Source of the DNA: Diadema setosum
Taxonomy: Eukaryota > Echinodermata > Echinoidea > Diadematoida > Diadematidae
Direction: 5' to 3'
Length of the DNA stretch: 64,000 bases
Assembly: GCA_033980235.1 (NCBI GenBank)
Contig: CM067072.1
Coordinates: forward strand, 29,114,059-29,178,058
This document shows positions 22,842 to 35,140 of the stretch, one piece after another. The notes under the pieces are model-generated. The model had not been told where the DNA came from. It made no database searches and saw only the letters and a program-made list of their open reading frames with translations. Position numbers and translations under genes: made by a program. Numbering within the stretch: position 1 is the stretch's first letter; each line of letters begins with the position of its first letter.

Positions 22842-23530
22842 GTGACCCTGCACCTCAAAACAAACAAAAAGTCGCCAGACATGAATTTTTAGTTAAGACC
22901 ATAATCTGAAAGAGCAGACTTTAAGTTTTAAAATGATGTATAACTCAAATCAAATGGTCTCTCCTAACCTATCTAAATATTGGAAAGAAAGCACAAACTC
23001 AGGAAAAGTGTGAACTGAGAAAATAGGCTCTGAAGTACAGTGTCTATTCAAGCGCTTAATCTTTACCAAACCGTGCTGGCTGTGCGATGAATGGGACAAA
23101 AAACAGGAAGTAAACCACCAGAGTAACAACAATGAAGGGATTATCAGATTAAACTGAAATTAAGCATGCCTCATTAACACATTCTGTCCATAATTAATGC
23201 CAACCTTCAAAGCAGTAGCACTATCCTTTCAAAAGTTATTAGAGTTGAAAGTGAAGAGTGTGGACAAGGTTTTTCAGAAATGAAAAAGGGATTCTAAAGA
23301 CAAGCCTAATCACACTATTCTACCAAAAACGTTCGAGATAAACTGCTAAAAAAACACACTTTCCTGCCTGTTTTATGATACCAAATTTTAGCATAATGTA
23401 AAAGAAGACCCGCTCTTTCAGAAAATATGAAAAAGTCAAGTTCGGCTAGGTTGACCTATTTCACTTATTTTCAGTCCTCACGCAAAATCATTGTGTGCGA
23501 CTTTATGTTCGTTTTGAGGTGCACGGTCAC
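22842..23530. mobile_element. ~690-bp MITE with GTGACC...GGTCAC ends, copy 1
   Basis: Left end GTGACCCTGCACCTCAAAAC, right end GTTTTGAGGTGCACGGTCAC: terminal inverted repeats of about 25 bp. Non-coding. The whole sequence recurs in inverted orientation at 56765-57453. Confidence 0.8.
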
Positions 23531-23689
23531 ATATGCTGTAGATGTTGCAGTATGGAAAACCAGAACTCATTCATAATACATTCTATACAGAAACATCTTG
23601 AGAAGAACCAGTTAGTGCTTAACAGGAAAGATTATGTTCGTAATTAAATTGATAGTAATGATGATAGTCATAATTTAATTTCATATATA

Positions 23690-25084
23690 AAATGATATAC
23701 ATATACATTACATATATATTTTCTTATTGATAGATACTTTATTTTCTGCAAATCAATATATACATAAATTACATAATCATGAACATGGGAAACATACAAA
23801 GTATATTTGAAACAGAGTCGTTTGACTTGCATAAACAACGATATAAAAGGAAATTAATGATATAATATTACAGTATGTATGTCTATGCAGATGGGATTAC
23901 AATAACAATATGATATTTAAGAAGCGGTAATGCAGAGGGCCGCCATTGTAAGCATTGCTTGAAAAGATGGCCGGCCCGAGGAAAAGGTAGGGACGTATTA
24001 AATTCGTAACAATACAAATTCTGCTGCGAAGATAGCAGGGGAAAATAAACGCTGATGTGTGATGGTGGTGAATGTGCGTGCAAGTGCTTGAAAAAGCACA
24101 GGGGCAGATAGGCTGGAATTTAGAATAATAAAATTGGTTTGCTGGAAGAGGGAACGACTTACGATGTTGCTATCGGAAGACCAACATGAGTCATATAAAT
24201 TATTCGTGCTTAATCCGTATTTGAAGTATACTGTAGTAAAATATGTTTCTTTAAGTTTGCTTTGAATGAAAGCAAGGAGGCACACTGTTTCAACTCCTCA
24301 GGAAGAGTGTTCCATGTATCCGGACCATGATGTCTAATCGACTTTTGAGCAAGTAAAAGCTTTGGATTACTTAAATGAAAATCATGGGAACGACGGTTAG
24401 GGTATGAGTGAATATTATGGTCATTGGTTACTAGGGCATTATGGAAAAATGGTAATAAATTTCGAATGTGTTTATACATAAATATAGCAGGTAGGTATAA
24501 ATGTACATCATGGGCCCTTAGAGTTTTTAGGCGATGAAATATGGGATCAGTGTGAGCCAAAAAAATTGAATGTGTGCATATACGAAGAGCCTTTTTCTGA
24601 AGAAGACAAATTGTGTTCAATTTGGTTTTTCTACAGTTGCCCCATACAATATTACAGTACATTACATATGGTAGAAATAAGGGGATGTATAACATCATTA
24701 AAGTTTGATCATTAATCAAGTATTTTATTCTCCTTAAAACACCAGTTGCTTTAGATATTGCTGTTATAATATTCTGAACATGAGTATTCCAAGTTAGATT
24801 GCTATCTAGGGTCACTCCTAGGAACTTGGTTGAATGTTTCTCAGCAATGTTTATATCATCAATAGAAATACTTTGAGGAAGGGTGGGTTGGGATTGAAGC
24901 GTATGAAAATGTATAAAACCTGTTTTATCAATATTCAATGAAAGCTTATTACTTCTAAACCATTTCGAAATGTTACTCAGTTCCATATTTAATGTATCAA
25001 CCAGTGTTACAATATCCTTACGGGGATAAAAAAACGTTGGTGTCGTCTGCAAATAAGATGAAGTTTAAACGAGGAGAGGAATTA

Positions 25085-25090
<6 letters not shown>
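23690..25090 (-). mobile_element. 5'-truncated LINE, RT C-terminal half
   Basis: A 280-codon frame (25052-24210) encodes the palm end and thumb of a CR1-like RT: L-S-L-N-I-D-K-T, K-F-L-G-V-T-L-D, L-L-Q-K-K-A-L-R-I, R-H-H-G-P-D-T-W-N-T-L-P. The catalytic F-A-D-D-T-N lies just upstream (about 25030-25050) in another frame after a frameshift. The 3' UTR runs to about 23700. Truncated just beyond the FADD, next to a (CA)n tract. Confidence 0.75.
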
Positions 25091-25123
<33 letters not shown>

Positions 25124-25277
25124 TATACATATAGCTTACGTATTCACTTATTTCTTTCATACATATGAATGTCCAATCATATATAATCATACGGGCAGAG
25201 GGAGAGCAGAGAGAGAGAGAGAAAAACAAAAGAAGGCCTCACACGCACACATGCACACACGCATACGCAAGACTTAC

Positions 25278-25390
25278 ATTATTAGCTAGTCGATTCTGAT
25301 TGTCGATACTCTGTATCCTCGTAGGATCAGAGGCAATCGTAAATCCCATTATAGTCGTGAACATCACCACCAGTGGGTACGTTTCGGCAG
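25278..25390 (-). CDS. Exon 19: first half (A exon) of a divergent SEA domain
   Basis: 113 nt, phase 1 in, phase 0 out, donor GTAAGT. The peptide AETYPLVVMFTTIMGFTIAS then D-P-T-R-I-Q-S-I-D-N is compatible with the first strand and helix of SEA. The phase pattern matches the three later SEA A exons (phase 1 to 0), although the sequence is divergent. The next exon is over 10 kb away. Confidence 0.65.
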
Positions 25391-26258
25391 CTTTTGAAAG
25401 AAATAGAGAAAAAAAAAGGAAAGGAAGGAAGGAAGAGGGAGAATGTAAGAGAGAAGTTATCACTTTAGACCTAATTGCAATCTTCAAATGACGTCAACTT
25501 TCGAAAGCAAATCAAATGTCTACAACACTACCCTTCTTGAAAAAGCACGAAATCTATTATCATAGTTTTTCGAATATTCATCTAGCATAATGTGGTGTGC
25601 TTTTCTATTCTAATTCGAGTTTACATTAGTCTTGACCCGTTGTTATCACGGAAGATTTTTCCAGCTTTCGAAACAGCTTTCGAAACAATGCAAAGGAGTG
25701 TACGGAGCACAACTTTGGATTTTTTTTTCCCCAGAAGAACATTGAGATATTCCCCTTCCCATTTCCCCTCCCCTAGAATTCGTCGAAAGGACGACGTTCC
25801 TACGTTGAGGACCTAGAATAGGGAGTTATTATGTCTTAAGAAGTTATCTCAGTGCTGATCATGTCACGTACATGCTTCTCTACATTATTATTGAAGATTA
25901 TACTCTGACTAACATTAAAATTTGCATTATGTTGACGAATCACTTCAAGGAGGACATTGATTTTGATCCTTCCAAAATTTGTCAACTAATTGCCAATGAC
26001 ATGACACAAGAGATCTTGACGATGGTGTGTTCACACCCTACGAAAAATTCATGACGATGACGCTGGTATCGATACAACCACTGCGTACTATAATTATTGT
26101 ACAGCGATCGTGCGTATGAACGTGTCTACAAATTCTGACAATCACTGGGAAATCACCGACAGGTCCTAGTGCATTAGCTCATCCTTTCGAATTGTAGTCA
26201 GAATATTAAATGATACATTTTATGTAATAAAAGCAGAGAAAGAAATTTGACTACTTAC
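25391..26258. other. Intron without recognisable element
   Basis: Begins with a GGAAGGAA-type purine tract (25410-25440), then nothing recognisable. 26391-27160 likewise, apart from a C14 run at 26816-26829. Confidence 0.55.
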
Positions 26259-26390
26259 CGACACAAATCCCATCTCTCTCCGCAAACATTTCGGCACACA
26301 CACAGGTGAAATTACCGGGGACGTTGAAGCACACACGGTTATCTGCCTCTTGGCAGTCGTTAAGGTTGTTGCTTTGGCATTCGTCAATGT
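26259..26390 (-). CDS. Exon 18: EGF
   Basis: 132 nt, phase 1/1, donor GTAAGT. Starts DIDECQSNNLNDCQEADNR and continues C-F-N-V-P-G-N-F-T-C-V-C-A-E-M-F. The third inter-cysteine loop is lengthened. It is the last EGF before the first SEA domain. Confidence 0.86.
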
Positions 26391-27160
26391 CTAGATGATA
26401 AAACAAACATCACATAATGTCACAACGTATTAGGGATGACACTGCGATCGGGGTGATGACTTTTGGAAATGTTAAAGATTAACTGTAATGAAGCTAGAAA
26501 TCTAATCAGGGAAATAAGCTAACATATATATTTTTTTCTCTTTATGTCAATAATACGACCGCCCTCGTTTAACCAATCCATGCGGCTATGTTATAGTATT
26601 TGACACTTTGATGTGGCCGAAGTGAGACCAATAATTGCTAAAGTCGATGGTGAACACGCGCTGTGGTGAAAAGTATGCTTTCAGCTGCAATTTGTGGCTA
26701 ACACAAAGAGGTATATGACAAAAACAAAACAATGTGACGGAAAATTTTTGCTTCAAAAGTGTGAAACTGCGAAGCGTCAAACTGTACGTCCGGGTACTTT
26801 TCCGCAGACATGTCCCCCCCCCCCCCCCCAACGGCGGACCTCGCTCTGCGATCCCACGAATTGTAGAGTCAGTCATCTAGTACAGATTAGGATGTGCCCT
26901 CTTTGGGTTGACACAACATGCGCAGGGCGCTTTCACCTTTTCTTGTAGTTCTGCACTGTGACAAGATAGACTTGTTAAATAACATAACCATTCGTCGCGC
27001 TTTATGGAACGCACGCATACACCTTGTAGGCCTAAGCCACAAGGTCTGTATAGATGATCAACATTGTTGGTCGTTGCCGTCCAATCCAACTTTATGATTA
27101 AGATGACATTAATAAACAGAGTAAAATCAATCAGCAGATAGTACACATTTCATTACAACC

Positions 27161-27588
27161 AAAAGGGATACAGAATAATGAAGTTTCGTACAGCATTGTA
27201 AAGTTTCGGTTTAGATGGTGTTGATGTTTCCAATGTTTTTGCATGATGACTTTTCGAGATAATGGGAAACCTCTTACAAAATATGAAAAAGAGCATAATT
27301 ATACGGAATTCAAAGTTGATGAGCTGCAAATTGGTTTTCAATTGACTGATATCCATAACAAAGCGATCCTTATAGGATAGGACCCATCTTTTTATTATGG
27401 TCGCTTTGTTTTACTCTGTTTTGGATATCTCGGCCATTTCACACTGGATTTTCACCCCCCCCCCCAAATAATGACCATTTGTTATAGAATTGTACGTTTT
27501 TTTTTTAATTTATAAAGTGGTTTCTCAGAGTATCTCACAAAAAGTTAAACGCTGAATTTATCATCTCAGCTAGTACTTTACCTTCCCT
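27161..27588. mobile_element. Palindromic AAAGGGA MITE, copy 1
   Basis: Shares GAGATAATGGGAAACCTCTTA, TTGGTTTTCAATTGACTGA and GGATATCTCGGCCATTTC with the elements at 35583 and 62046. Right end CCTTCCCTTTAA; left end decayed (CCAAAAGGGATA). Confidence 0.6.
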
Positions 27589-27876
27589 TTAACGTCTCTT
27601 TGAATATGTATTGAAATTGGGCTTTGAGATTAAGAAGAAGAAAAAAGCGTAATTGTTTATTAGTCCATTCTGCCCGAATGTTATTTCAATATTAATGAGA
27701 TTTGTCCATTTAAGTTACGCGCAATAACAACTACAATACTTGTGCGTTGAAATCTAACCACAATCTGAAGGTTACAAAGCAACCTACATCTTGGCAAGGA
27801 ATGTAATACGAACAAGAGTGAAAGCTGGTGTATTCTATTGCGTGTTTTTTCGTTGTCTCTATATTAAGGATCTTAC

Positions 27877-28002
27877 CCATGCATGTCTTTGGGCCCATGT
27901 TCTCGTAACCGTCGTCGCAAGTGCAATTGTAATCTCCAGGTGTGTTAACGCATGTCGAAACTTCAGGACAAAGGTCAACTCCAATCATACATTCATCAAA
28001 GT
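27877..28002 (-). CDS. Exon 17: calcium-binding EGF
   Basis: 126 nt, phase 1/1, acceptor AATCACAG, donor GTAAGA. Starts [12 protein letters not shown] with [16 protein letters not shown]; six cysteines. A (GA)n tract begins just outside the acceptor at about 28012. Confidence 0.88.
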
Positions 28003-28007
28003 CTGTG

Positions 28008-28042
<35 letters not shown>

Positions 28043-28091
28043 AGGAAGGAGGGAATTGATGAAGAGAGTTATAAGATACATACTGCAGTAT

Positions 28092-28540
28092 TCCCCCCCC
28101 CCCCCAAAAAAAAAAATTACAATTAGATTTTCGCATTGATAACACCCAATATGATTAAATATTTTAAATGCTACTTCAGGGTCTTAAAATATAACATTTT
28201 AGCTCTGTTTTGCAGAAATCCCAATTCGAGTTGGTTAAGCGGTCACAGAGAAATGTGGATTGTTGTAAAGCATGTCATGAGTCTGATACTTCAAAGCTGG
28301 CATTTCGATCATCTTGTGTGTGAATAATAGACAGAACTTGGAGGGAAGATATTCCCGACATCCTTTACAAAATTCCGTATTTCTCTTTGACCACTGAAGT
28401 AAATCGAATGGAGTTTTCTGTAAGATGTTGACAATGAGCTATAGTTTCATACCCTGAATTTGTATTTAGATTGATGCAATATTTTTAAAGATATCTTGTG
28501 AAGGGCACCGTTGTATTTTTTTAACATACGGTATATCCCA
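28092..28540. mobile_element. Palindromic GTATGTCCCC MITE, decayed copy
   Basis: Contains GTTAAGCGGTCACAGAGAAA, CATGTCATGAGTCTGATA and the inverted CTTTGACCACTGAAGTAAAT, matching 53447-53893. Ends are eroded by poly-C and AACATACGG. Confidence 0.5.
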
Positions 28541-28852
28541 ATATACGTGCATTTACAACGATAACGCAGGAGCCAATGAATCAAATCAAATCAAATCAAG
28601 TCAGATCAAATCAAATACTACTGACATCAAGATCTGATAGGATCACCACGACTACTCCGATATTAGACCATGATTCCAATTCCCGTTGTATAACCAAGCT
28701 TTATTTTGTTGAAGCAAAATTTCATTATACATTAGATTTACATTAGATTAGATTACATTAGATAAAGCTACATTTTTACTTCGTTGTAACGAGAATTTCG
28801 TTATAAATGTATTCGTTATACGGGGATTACACTGTACCAAGTCATATCCCAC

Positions 28853-28981
28853 CTTGACAATTTTTCCCGTTGTCCGTCTGAGACTGGAAGCCGTCTTCAC
28901 AGGTGCAAAACGCAGAACCGATGGTATTGTTGCACATAGAATTGGACCCACAGAAGTTATCATCTTCGCACTCGTTCATAT
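28853..28981 (-). CDS. Exon 16: EGF
   Basis: 129 nt, phase 1/1, acceptor CTCTTCAG, donor GTGGGA (non-optimal). Starts DMNECEDDNFCGSNSMC with C-N-N-T-I-G-S-A-F-C-T-C. The usual aromatic before C5 is shifted (S-A-F). Confidence 0.85.
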
Positions 28982-29238
28982 CTGAAGAGTGAAATGAGTC
29001 AAGATAACATGGAGCATCTCCGGAGCTTCACGATAAATTCCGGCGAGACGTAATCGTTTGTTGTCACTTAATGATACGTTATCAGCTATCTAACGACCTC
29101 TCAAAGAGTGGCTCTACAGAAACCTATCATTCCTTACATGTTTTTTTTTTTTTTTTTTTTAATGACCGTTGACATTTTTTCTGTCTTTCTATTGGTCCTT
29201 TATTTGTATCAGATCGAATAAACTATTTTGATACATCT

Positions 29239-29362
29239 GGGCCCCGTTTTATCAAAAGATAGAATCGATTATAAATGTCCTTATATACCACACAGGTTGC
29301 CATAGACTTATGATAGATATAAACTTCTTAATCAATTATAACTCTTCATAAAACAGGGCCAT
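29239..29362. mobile_element. ~120-bp GGGCCC fold-back MITE, copy 1
   Basis: Ends GGGCCCCGTTTTATCAAA and TTCATAAAACAGGGCC are inverted repeats with ATCGATTATAA arms. A second copy in reverse orientation lies at 38499-38622. Confidence 0.65.
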
Positions 29363-29642
29363 GTAATTGTGCTTCTGGGGATCATATTAAACGATAGAGA
29401 CCATCTTAATGTCCACTGATTTCCATTTGATCTTCTTTCTCGGTTTGATGTTTCAATTCATAACTTAAAGAGCAAGTCATGATGACTGGATGGTAGAAAA
29501 CATTATGATTATAGTATATTCATTCATCGTATTTTTGCTAATAAGGAGTTACTTGAATATTCGAAAAAATGAAAAAAAAAACGCAGATAAGTGTTTAAAT
29601 TGTCTGTATCAAAGAAATGGCTTTATATGGTGTTCAAGTATT

Positions 29643-30335
29643 AATCTAGATGTTGTCATCGTAGGGGACTCTATGATAAAGCACATCGACGACCGTCTTC
29701 TGAGCCGAAGACGCAAAGTGTTCTGCCATCCACACCCGGGTGCGAAGGTGGCAGATATCTCCGCTAAGAAGGTTACCGAGGGTGTAAAGGCGAAAGGAGA
29801 CGTCATTCTACATATCGGGTCAAACAACGTTTCGCACCCCTCGCATGGCAATGGAAGTACATCCACCGCAGATGACATCATAGCCTTAGCAGACGGGATT
29901 TCAAATGAAGGATGTGAAGTTGCCTTATCTAGTATCGTGCATCGTAGATGGGAATCAGCTCATCAGAGGCGCCTCGTCGATGGGGTGAATGAGCGTCTGC
30001 ATACCGCTGCCCGTGAACGGAGCTGGGGTTTCATTGACAACAGCAGCATCGGTGATAGGCATCTTGGGCGAGATGGGGTTCACATCAACAAGGCTGGGCA
30101 AGCTGTTCTTGCTTCGAATATGCGAAATTTCATCAGGCGACCCAGAGAGCAACCCACTGCATCTTCTCAACAGAGATCGTATGCTGAAGTGGTGGGATCC
30201 TCAACACCGAATTTCAGGATGATTCCACCTCGAGGGCGGCTGAAATCGACCCCTACCCACCCGTGGCTTCCACTGACAAAAGCTCAACAGGGGTGGCACG
30301 AGCATCTACGTCTCCTGACGGCAACATGCTGTTAA
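29643..30335 (+). pseudogene. LINE ORF1: SGNH hydrolase (esterase)-like, 5'-truncated
   Basis: An open frame from the upstream repeat runs through D-V-V-I-V-G-D-S-M-I-K-H (GDS block), H-I-G-S-N-N (the GxN block) and R-D-G-V-H-I-N (DxxH block). These are the three catalytic blocks of SGNH esterases found in ORF1 of CR1/L2-type LINEs. The Met-initiated part before residue about 54 is host repeat, so the native N-terminus is missing. Confidence 0.75.
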
Positions 30336-31996
30336 CCTCCCGCTCTAACTTTGGTGAACACTGTGCGGGTTCTCGTTTATTGAAGTCAAAATCACAACCA
30401 ATTTCTAACAGTGCTTTGAAAGTTTGTACCGAAAATTTGAATTGCAATGATAATGTTAACACTGGCGAAGCACAAAATGCTCTTCAGAAGCGACCACATG
30501 AACTAATCAAAAGTAAAATTAATCATTTGATGAATGGTTCAATTCCTCCGCTCAGAAAGAGGGGTCTGAAATTTGCCCATTTGAATATTCGTAGTTTAAT
30601 TTCTAAAATTGATGAACTTAGATTACTTCTGAGACATACATCATCTGATGTCATTGGTTTGAATGAGACATTTTGTGATTCCATGATTGATGATTCTGAA
30701 TTGCATATCGATGATTATGTCCTATTACGTAGAGATCGTACAAGACATGGTGGCGGTGTGGCTGTATATATTTCCAAAAGATTCAACTATAAAATAAGAG
30801 ACGAGTTGAATTCATCTACTTTAGAATGCCTTTGGTTTGAATTGCATTATCCAAATAAGCCTTCCATCCTTGTAGGGGAATTTTACAGACCTCCGAATTC
30901 TCACGTCGATTTCTTTGACGAATTAGACAGGACTTTGGACTCTGCTCTCTCGGAACATATGAGTTGTATTATATTAGGTGATTTCAATTGTAATTATATG
31001 CCACACCAATATCATCTGAATGCCGAAAAAGTTATGTTTTATACAAATATGTACGGACTAAGTCAGTTAATTGATACTGCCACAAGAGTTACAAATACTG
31101 CTTCTACTTTAATTGATTTGATATTTGTATCAGACAAAGAACTTTACAGTGAATGGGGAATATTTGAGACTAGCATTAGCGATCATTATTTGGTATATGC
31201 TATTCGGGACTTCAGTGCAAAGATCCATCAAAAATCTGAATGTGCGGAATTTCGCTCATTCAAAAATCTTAATGAGGAGGAATTTTATAGTGATTTGAGA
31301 AGTGCTCCGTGGCAGGTCATAAAAGATATAGACGACGTTGATGATGCGTGGGATATGTGGTTGACTCTTTTCAATGATGTTATCAACAAGCACATACCTT
31401 TGCGCAAAAAGCGGATAAGAAAACATGCATGTCCATGGATATCTGATGAGATTGTTAAGCTCATGACGGAACGTGATAAAGTTCTCAAAGCTGCTAAATC
31501 TGGCAATAGTGATGATCTTTGGAATACCTATAAATATCTAAAAAACAAAGTTACTCATCTCATGAGAATAAGAAAAAAACAGTATAACACTGACCAAATT
31601 TTACAAAATCGCAACAACACTAAGAAAATGTGGAAGAGCTTGAGGGAACTTACGCCTAAACCATCACCCATTTCTCCCAATACCATAAAGGTTGATGATG
31701 CAGAAGTATCGGACAACGCAAGTATTGCTGAAGCATTCAACAATTTTTTCATATCTAATGCTACTAAAATTACAAAAGACCTGCAGAGGAATACTTCTCA
31801 AATGATATTTGATGAGGACAAAGGCTTTGTTCCTTCTCATTCTCAATTTAATTTAAGTATAATAACGAGAGATTTTGTATTGAGACAGATTGAGCTTCTT
31901 GGCATAGATAAAGCAAAGAATGACAAAGAATGTTATTGCAGAATCTCTTTGCGATATTATCAACAAATCCCTGTCTACGGGAGTTGTTCCACGTGA
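30263..31996 (+). pseudogene. LINE ORF2, endonuclease part (frameshifted from RT)
   Basis: The 577-codon frame contains the APE-type endonuclease: H-L-N-I-R-S-L, L-N-E-T-F, G-G-G-V-A-V-Y-I, I-L-G-D-F-N-C-N and S-D-H-Y-L-V. It runs into the start of the RT and is then thrown out of frame near 31915 (after L-L-G-I-D-K-A), where a short block of RT finger residues appears to be deleted. It overlaps ORF1 by about 70 bp. Confidence 0.8.
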
Positions 31997-33185
31997 ATGG
32001 AAAAAGGCTCGGGTAGTACCGATATTTAAAGCAGGAGATATTTCTTCGTTGAATAACTACCGCCCCATCTCAATCTTACCAACAGTGAGTAAAATTATCG
32101 AAAGGGCCGTACATCAACAACTGAGCGAATTCATGAATGCGAATGATTTACTACACCCTAATCAATCTGGTTTTAGACCATTTCATTCCACATCAACTGC
32201 TCTTGCAAAACTTGTGAATCAGTGGTCCTTGAATATAGATAATAATCAAATTTCTGGAGTTGCCTTCATAGATCTTCGGAAGGCATTTGACACTGTAGAT
32301 CATGACCTACTTTTACATAAATTAAAGTGTATAGGGTGTAGTAAGACGACTGTAGATTGGTTTAAATCCTATTTAAGTGACAGACAGCAAGTGACGCAAT
32401 TCAAAGGAGCCAAGTCCCACCCTTCAACTATTAAATTGGGTGTACCTCAAGGGTCAATTCTTGGTCCCCTTTTATTTTCAACATATGTCAACAGTCTACC
32501 CGAGTGTACTTCAGAAGGTGTTATAGATATGTATGCTGACGATACGACCCTCACTGTCAGTGCTAATGATGCAACAGTTTTAGAAGAAAAGATAACTGTT
32601 GCACTAAATAAAGTAATGGGGTGGATTAAGAAAAATCGGCTCGTCCTTAACACTGACAAAACTTCTGTCATGATTATCGGCTCCCGTGCTAATCTCGGGA
32701 AAATTGAAAATTTCAGTATTTCATTAGATGGTAGTCGGATTAAAAGAGTTCAGTTCACTAAATGTTTAGGTGTTTTAATAGATGAAGAACTGAAATGGTC
32801 TAAACAAATCGAAAATGTATGCAAACGTACCCAAAAAAGTGTCTGCATGATAAAGAGAGCGAAGGCCTTTTTGCCCCAACAATCCCTAAAATTACTTTAT
32901 AATAGTCTAGTGTTACCACAATTTGATTACTGTTCTGTTGTTTGGTCAAACAGATTTCAATACCATACAACTAAGCTAGAAAAAATTCAAAAGAGGGCAG
33001 CAAGAATAATTTTGGACAAAACATATGACACACCGTCGGCTGATTTATTCAAAAGTCTTAAATGGATGACACTAGACAAACGTTTTGATTTCAGCCGTGT
33101 TATGATGATATATAAATGCGTCCATAACTTAGCACCTTCGTACCTTCAGGTGCACTTAGTGTACATGAACATCATACAAGGCTAA
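31920..33185 (+). pseudogene. LINE ORF2, reverse transcriptase part
   Basis: The frame continues the RT: W-K-K-A-R-V-V-P-I-F-K, N-Y-R-P-I-S-I-L-P, Q-S-G-F-R, A-F-I-D-L-R-K-A-F-D-T, G-V-P-Q-G-S-I-L-G-P-L and the intact catalytic M-Y-A-D-D-T-T. Near 33155 the frame shifts again; the true C-terminus (W-N-R-L-D...F-K-R-L-F-K-Q) lies in another frame up to about 33345. Confidence 0.82.
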
Positions 33186-33625
33186 TAGACAGTGGAAATC
33201 TATGTGTGCCAAGATTTCGCTCTGATTGTCACAAGTGCAGCCCAATCGTATCCTCTGTACTTGAATGGAACAGGCTAGATCATTCAATTAGATCAGCTTC
33301 TTCCATATATTCATTTAAGAGATTGTTTAAGCAAAGTTGCTATTTGTAAGTAACACACGAAATTCATTCTGGGCTTTATCATTCCTGTATAATAGCGTTT
33401 TTAATTGTTATTTCGGCATTCTGGTGAACTCTTGCTGTGGCATGTACTTTTCATGTTACTTTGCAATGTACAGTATGCTGGTATGTATCTACACTGTATT
33501 ATGTCATCTTCTGTATATACGTTTTGCTGTTTAATGTACATATGTTCATCAATATTATTCAGGGCTCCATGGAAGACCACTATTTATTGGTGAATGGACT
33601 ACCCTGACAAAAGATTAGAAATACA

Positions 33626-33672
<47 letters not shown>

Positions 33673-34266
33673 ATGTATTTCATCCATCCTCTGTACAATT
33701 ATGTTGCTTCGAGAAACAAATAATGAATAAACAATAAATTCTATCATTTGAAAAAAAAAAAGTCATGATGACTTTGCTAACACGAGTGAAGTGAATCGAA
33801 CAGAATGGTAAAAGTTCCATGGAGATCAAACATGAAATAGCGGTTATGGTATACTTTTCACTTTGAGTGTCATATGCTTTTATGAATCAATGCTATTGGT
33901 CAACTACACACATTTTCACTATATGTCCTTTCCAAAATATCAACATATTGTTGGGATCTGACACGCTTGCATGGATGACTTAAGGGTGCAGTTGTGAAAT
34001 AATCAACGAAAGGCATTTTTTTTTTCAAATGAGTACCGACGTGTGATGTCATAGCCAGTCATTGCAATGGCTACTGCTTCTAACAACCTCACCTGGCCCA
34101 GTTTGTGAACACTATTGTTGCTGACCATGCTCACACCTGGTTCGAATCTAAACCATTAAAAAAAAAAGATTGTGACGTCATCACTTCGCGACTTTATTCT
34201 TTTGTGAAACTCAAAATAGTGAGCGTTGTATCATATTATGCTGTAAAGTTTTTCGTTGTATCGTAC

Positions 34267-34521
34267 CTTGACACGACGTGCCGACTCCTTGGTAACCATT
34301 TTCGCAGGTGCACGTGTAACTGCCATCCACATTGTCGCACACAGCATTTGCATGACAGATGTCCGGCTGCTCAGTACACTCGTCGATGTCATTGCAGGAG
34401 TTGTTACCATACGCGTTCCCCCTGAGCCCGTTTTCGCACATGCACATATATGAACCGATGGTGTTTGAGCACGTAGCATTTGTGGCACACACCTCGGGCG
34501 TGCTGACACACTCATTCTTAT
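34267..34521 (-). CDS. Exon 15: two EGFs in one exon
   Basis: 255 nt, phase 1/1, acceptor GTCGTAG, donor GTACGA. First module [12 protein letters not shown] with [12 protein letters not shown]; second [12 protein letters not shown] with [12 protein letters not shown]. Twelve cysteines. Confidence 0.89.
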
Positions 34522-34937
34522 CTACGACGACAAAGAAAAAATGATGAGAATGAAACAAAATAATAAGAAGAAAACATACATGGGGGGGGGGGGAGGATAT
34601 CATGGTTAACAGGCCGATCATGAAGGTTTGACTATGTTAAATTTGTGTACTCACTAATATTACTTCGCTCATGATCACTTTACCCATGATTAGTGTACCT
34701 TGATGTGCAGTAAAAAGTATAGTATGTAACATTGTATATATCATATAACTTCAGATTTCAAAGTGAAGACTCAATATGTCTCTGGCATTAGCTGGATGTA
34801 TTAACCTTCTAACCTTCATGGGTTAATATCTGTGTTTAAAAAAAAAACCCAGATAGATATATAGATATAGATATATATATTCAAAACATCAAAACTAAAA
34901 CGGAAACCAAGTACATGTTGTAATCACCAATAGTTTA

Positions 34938-35019
34938 TTTCGGCACACAAATTTTCGAGCGATTCGCTCTTTCTATCAAGAACACTTGAGAAAGAGCGAA
35001 TCGCTCGAAAATTTATGTG
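34938..35019. repeat. Long near-perfect hairpin (GAGCGATTCGCTC)
   Basis: GGCACACAAATTTTCGAGCG-ATTCGCTCTTTC is mirrored after a short loop by GAAAGAGCGAATCGCTCG-AAAATTTATGTGCC, about a 30-bp stem. Flanked downstream by (TA)n at 35091-35150. Confidence 0.75.
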
Positions 35020-35084
35020 CCAAAATTACAGCATGAACTTGGTTTCAGTTTTATTTCTAATGTTATTATCGCACCAGCACTTGG

Positions 35085-35140
<56 letters not shown>

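Larger units (their letters stand above)
29643..33674 (+). mobile_element. CR1-like LINE, 5'-truncated, (AAAT)n tail
   Basis: Flanked by GTATT (29638-29642 and 33675-33679) inside repeat X. Order: SGNH-type ORF1, APE endonuclease, RT, 3' UTR with GGGCTCCATGGAAGACCA, then an (AAAT)n tail from about 33625. At least two frame disruptions make it non-autonomous. Confidence 0.8.
29488..33759 (+). mobile_element. Repeat X copy with 14-bp TSD, carrying an inserted LINE
   Basis: AAGTCATGATGACT occurs exactly at 29474-29487 and 33760-33773, flanking a repeat that starts GGATGGTAGAAAACATTATG and ends TATCATTTGAAAAAAAAAA. The same repeat lies at 12792-13360. The long exact TSD and A tail indicate a retroposed copy; the LINE inside is a later insertion. 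Confidence 0.75.
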
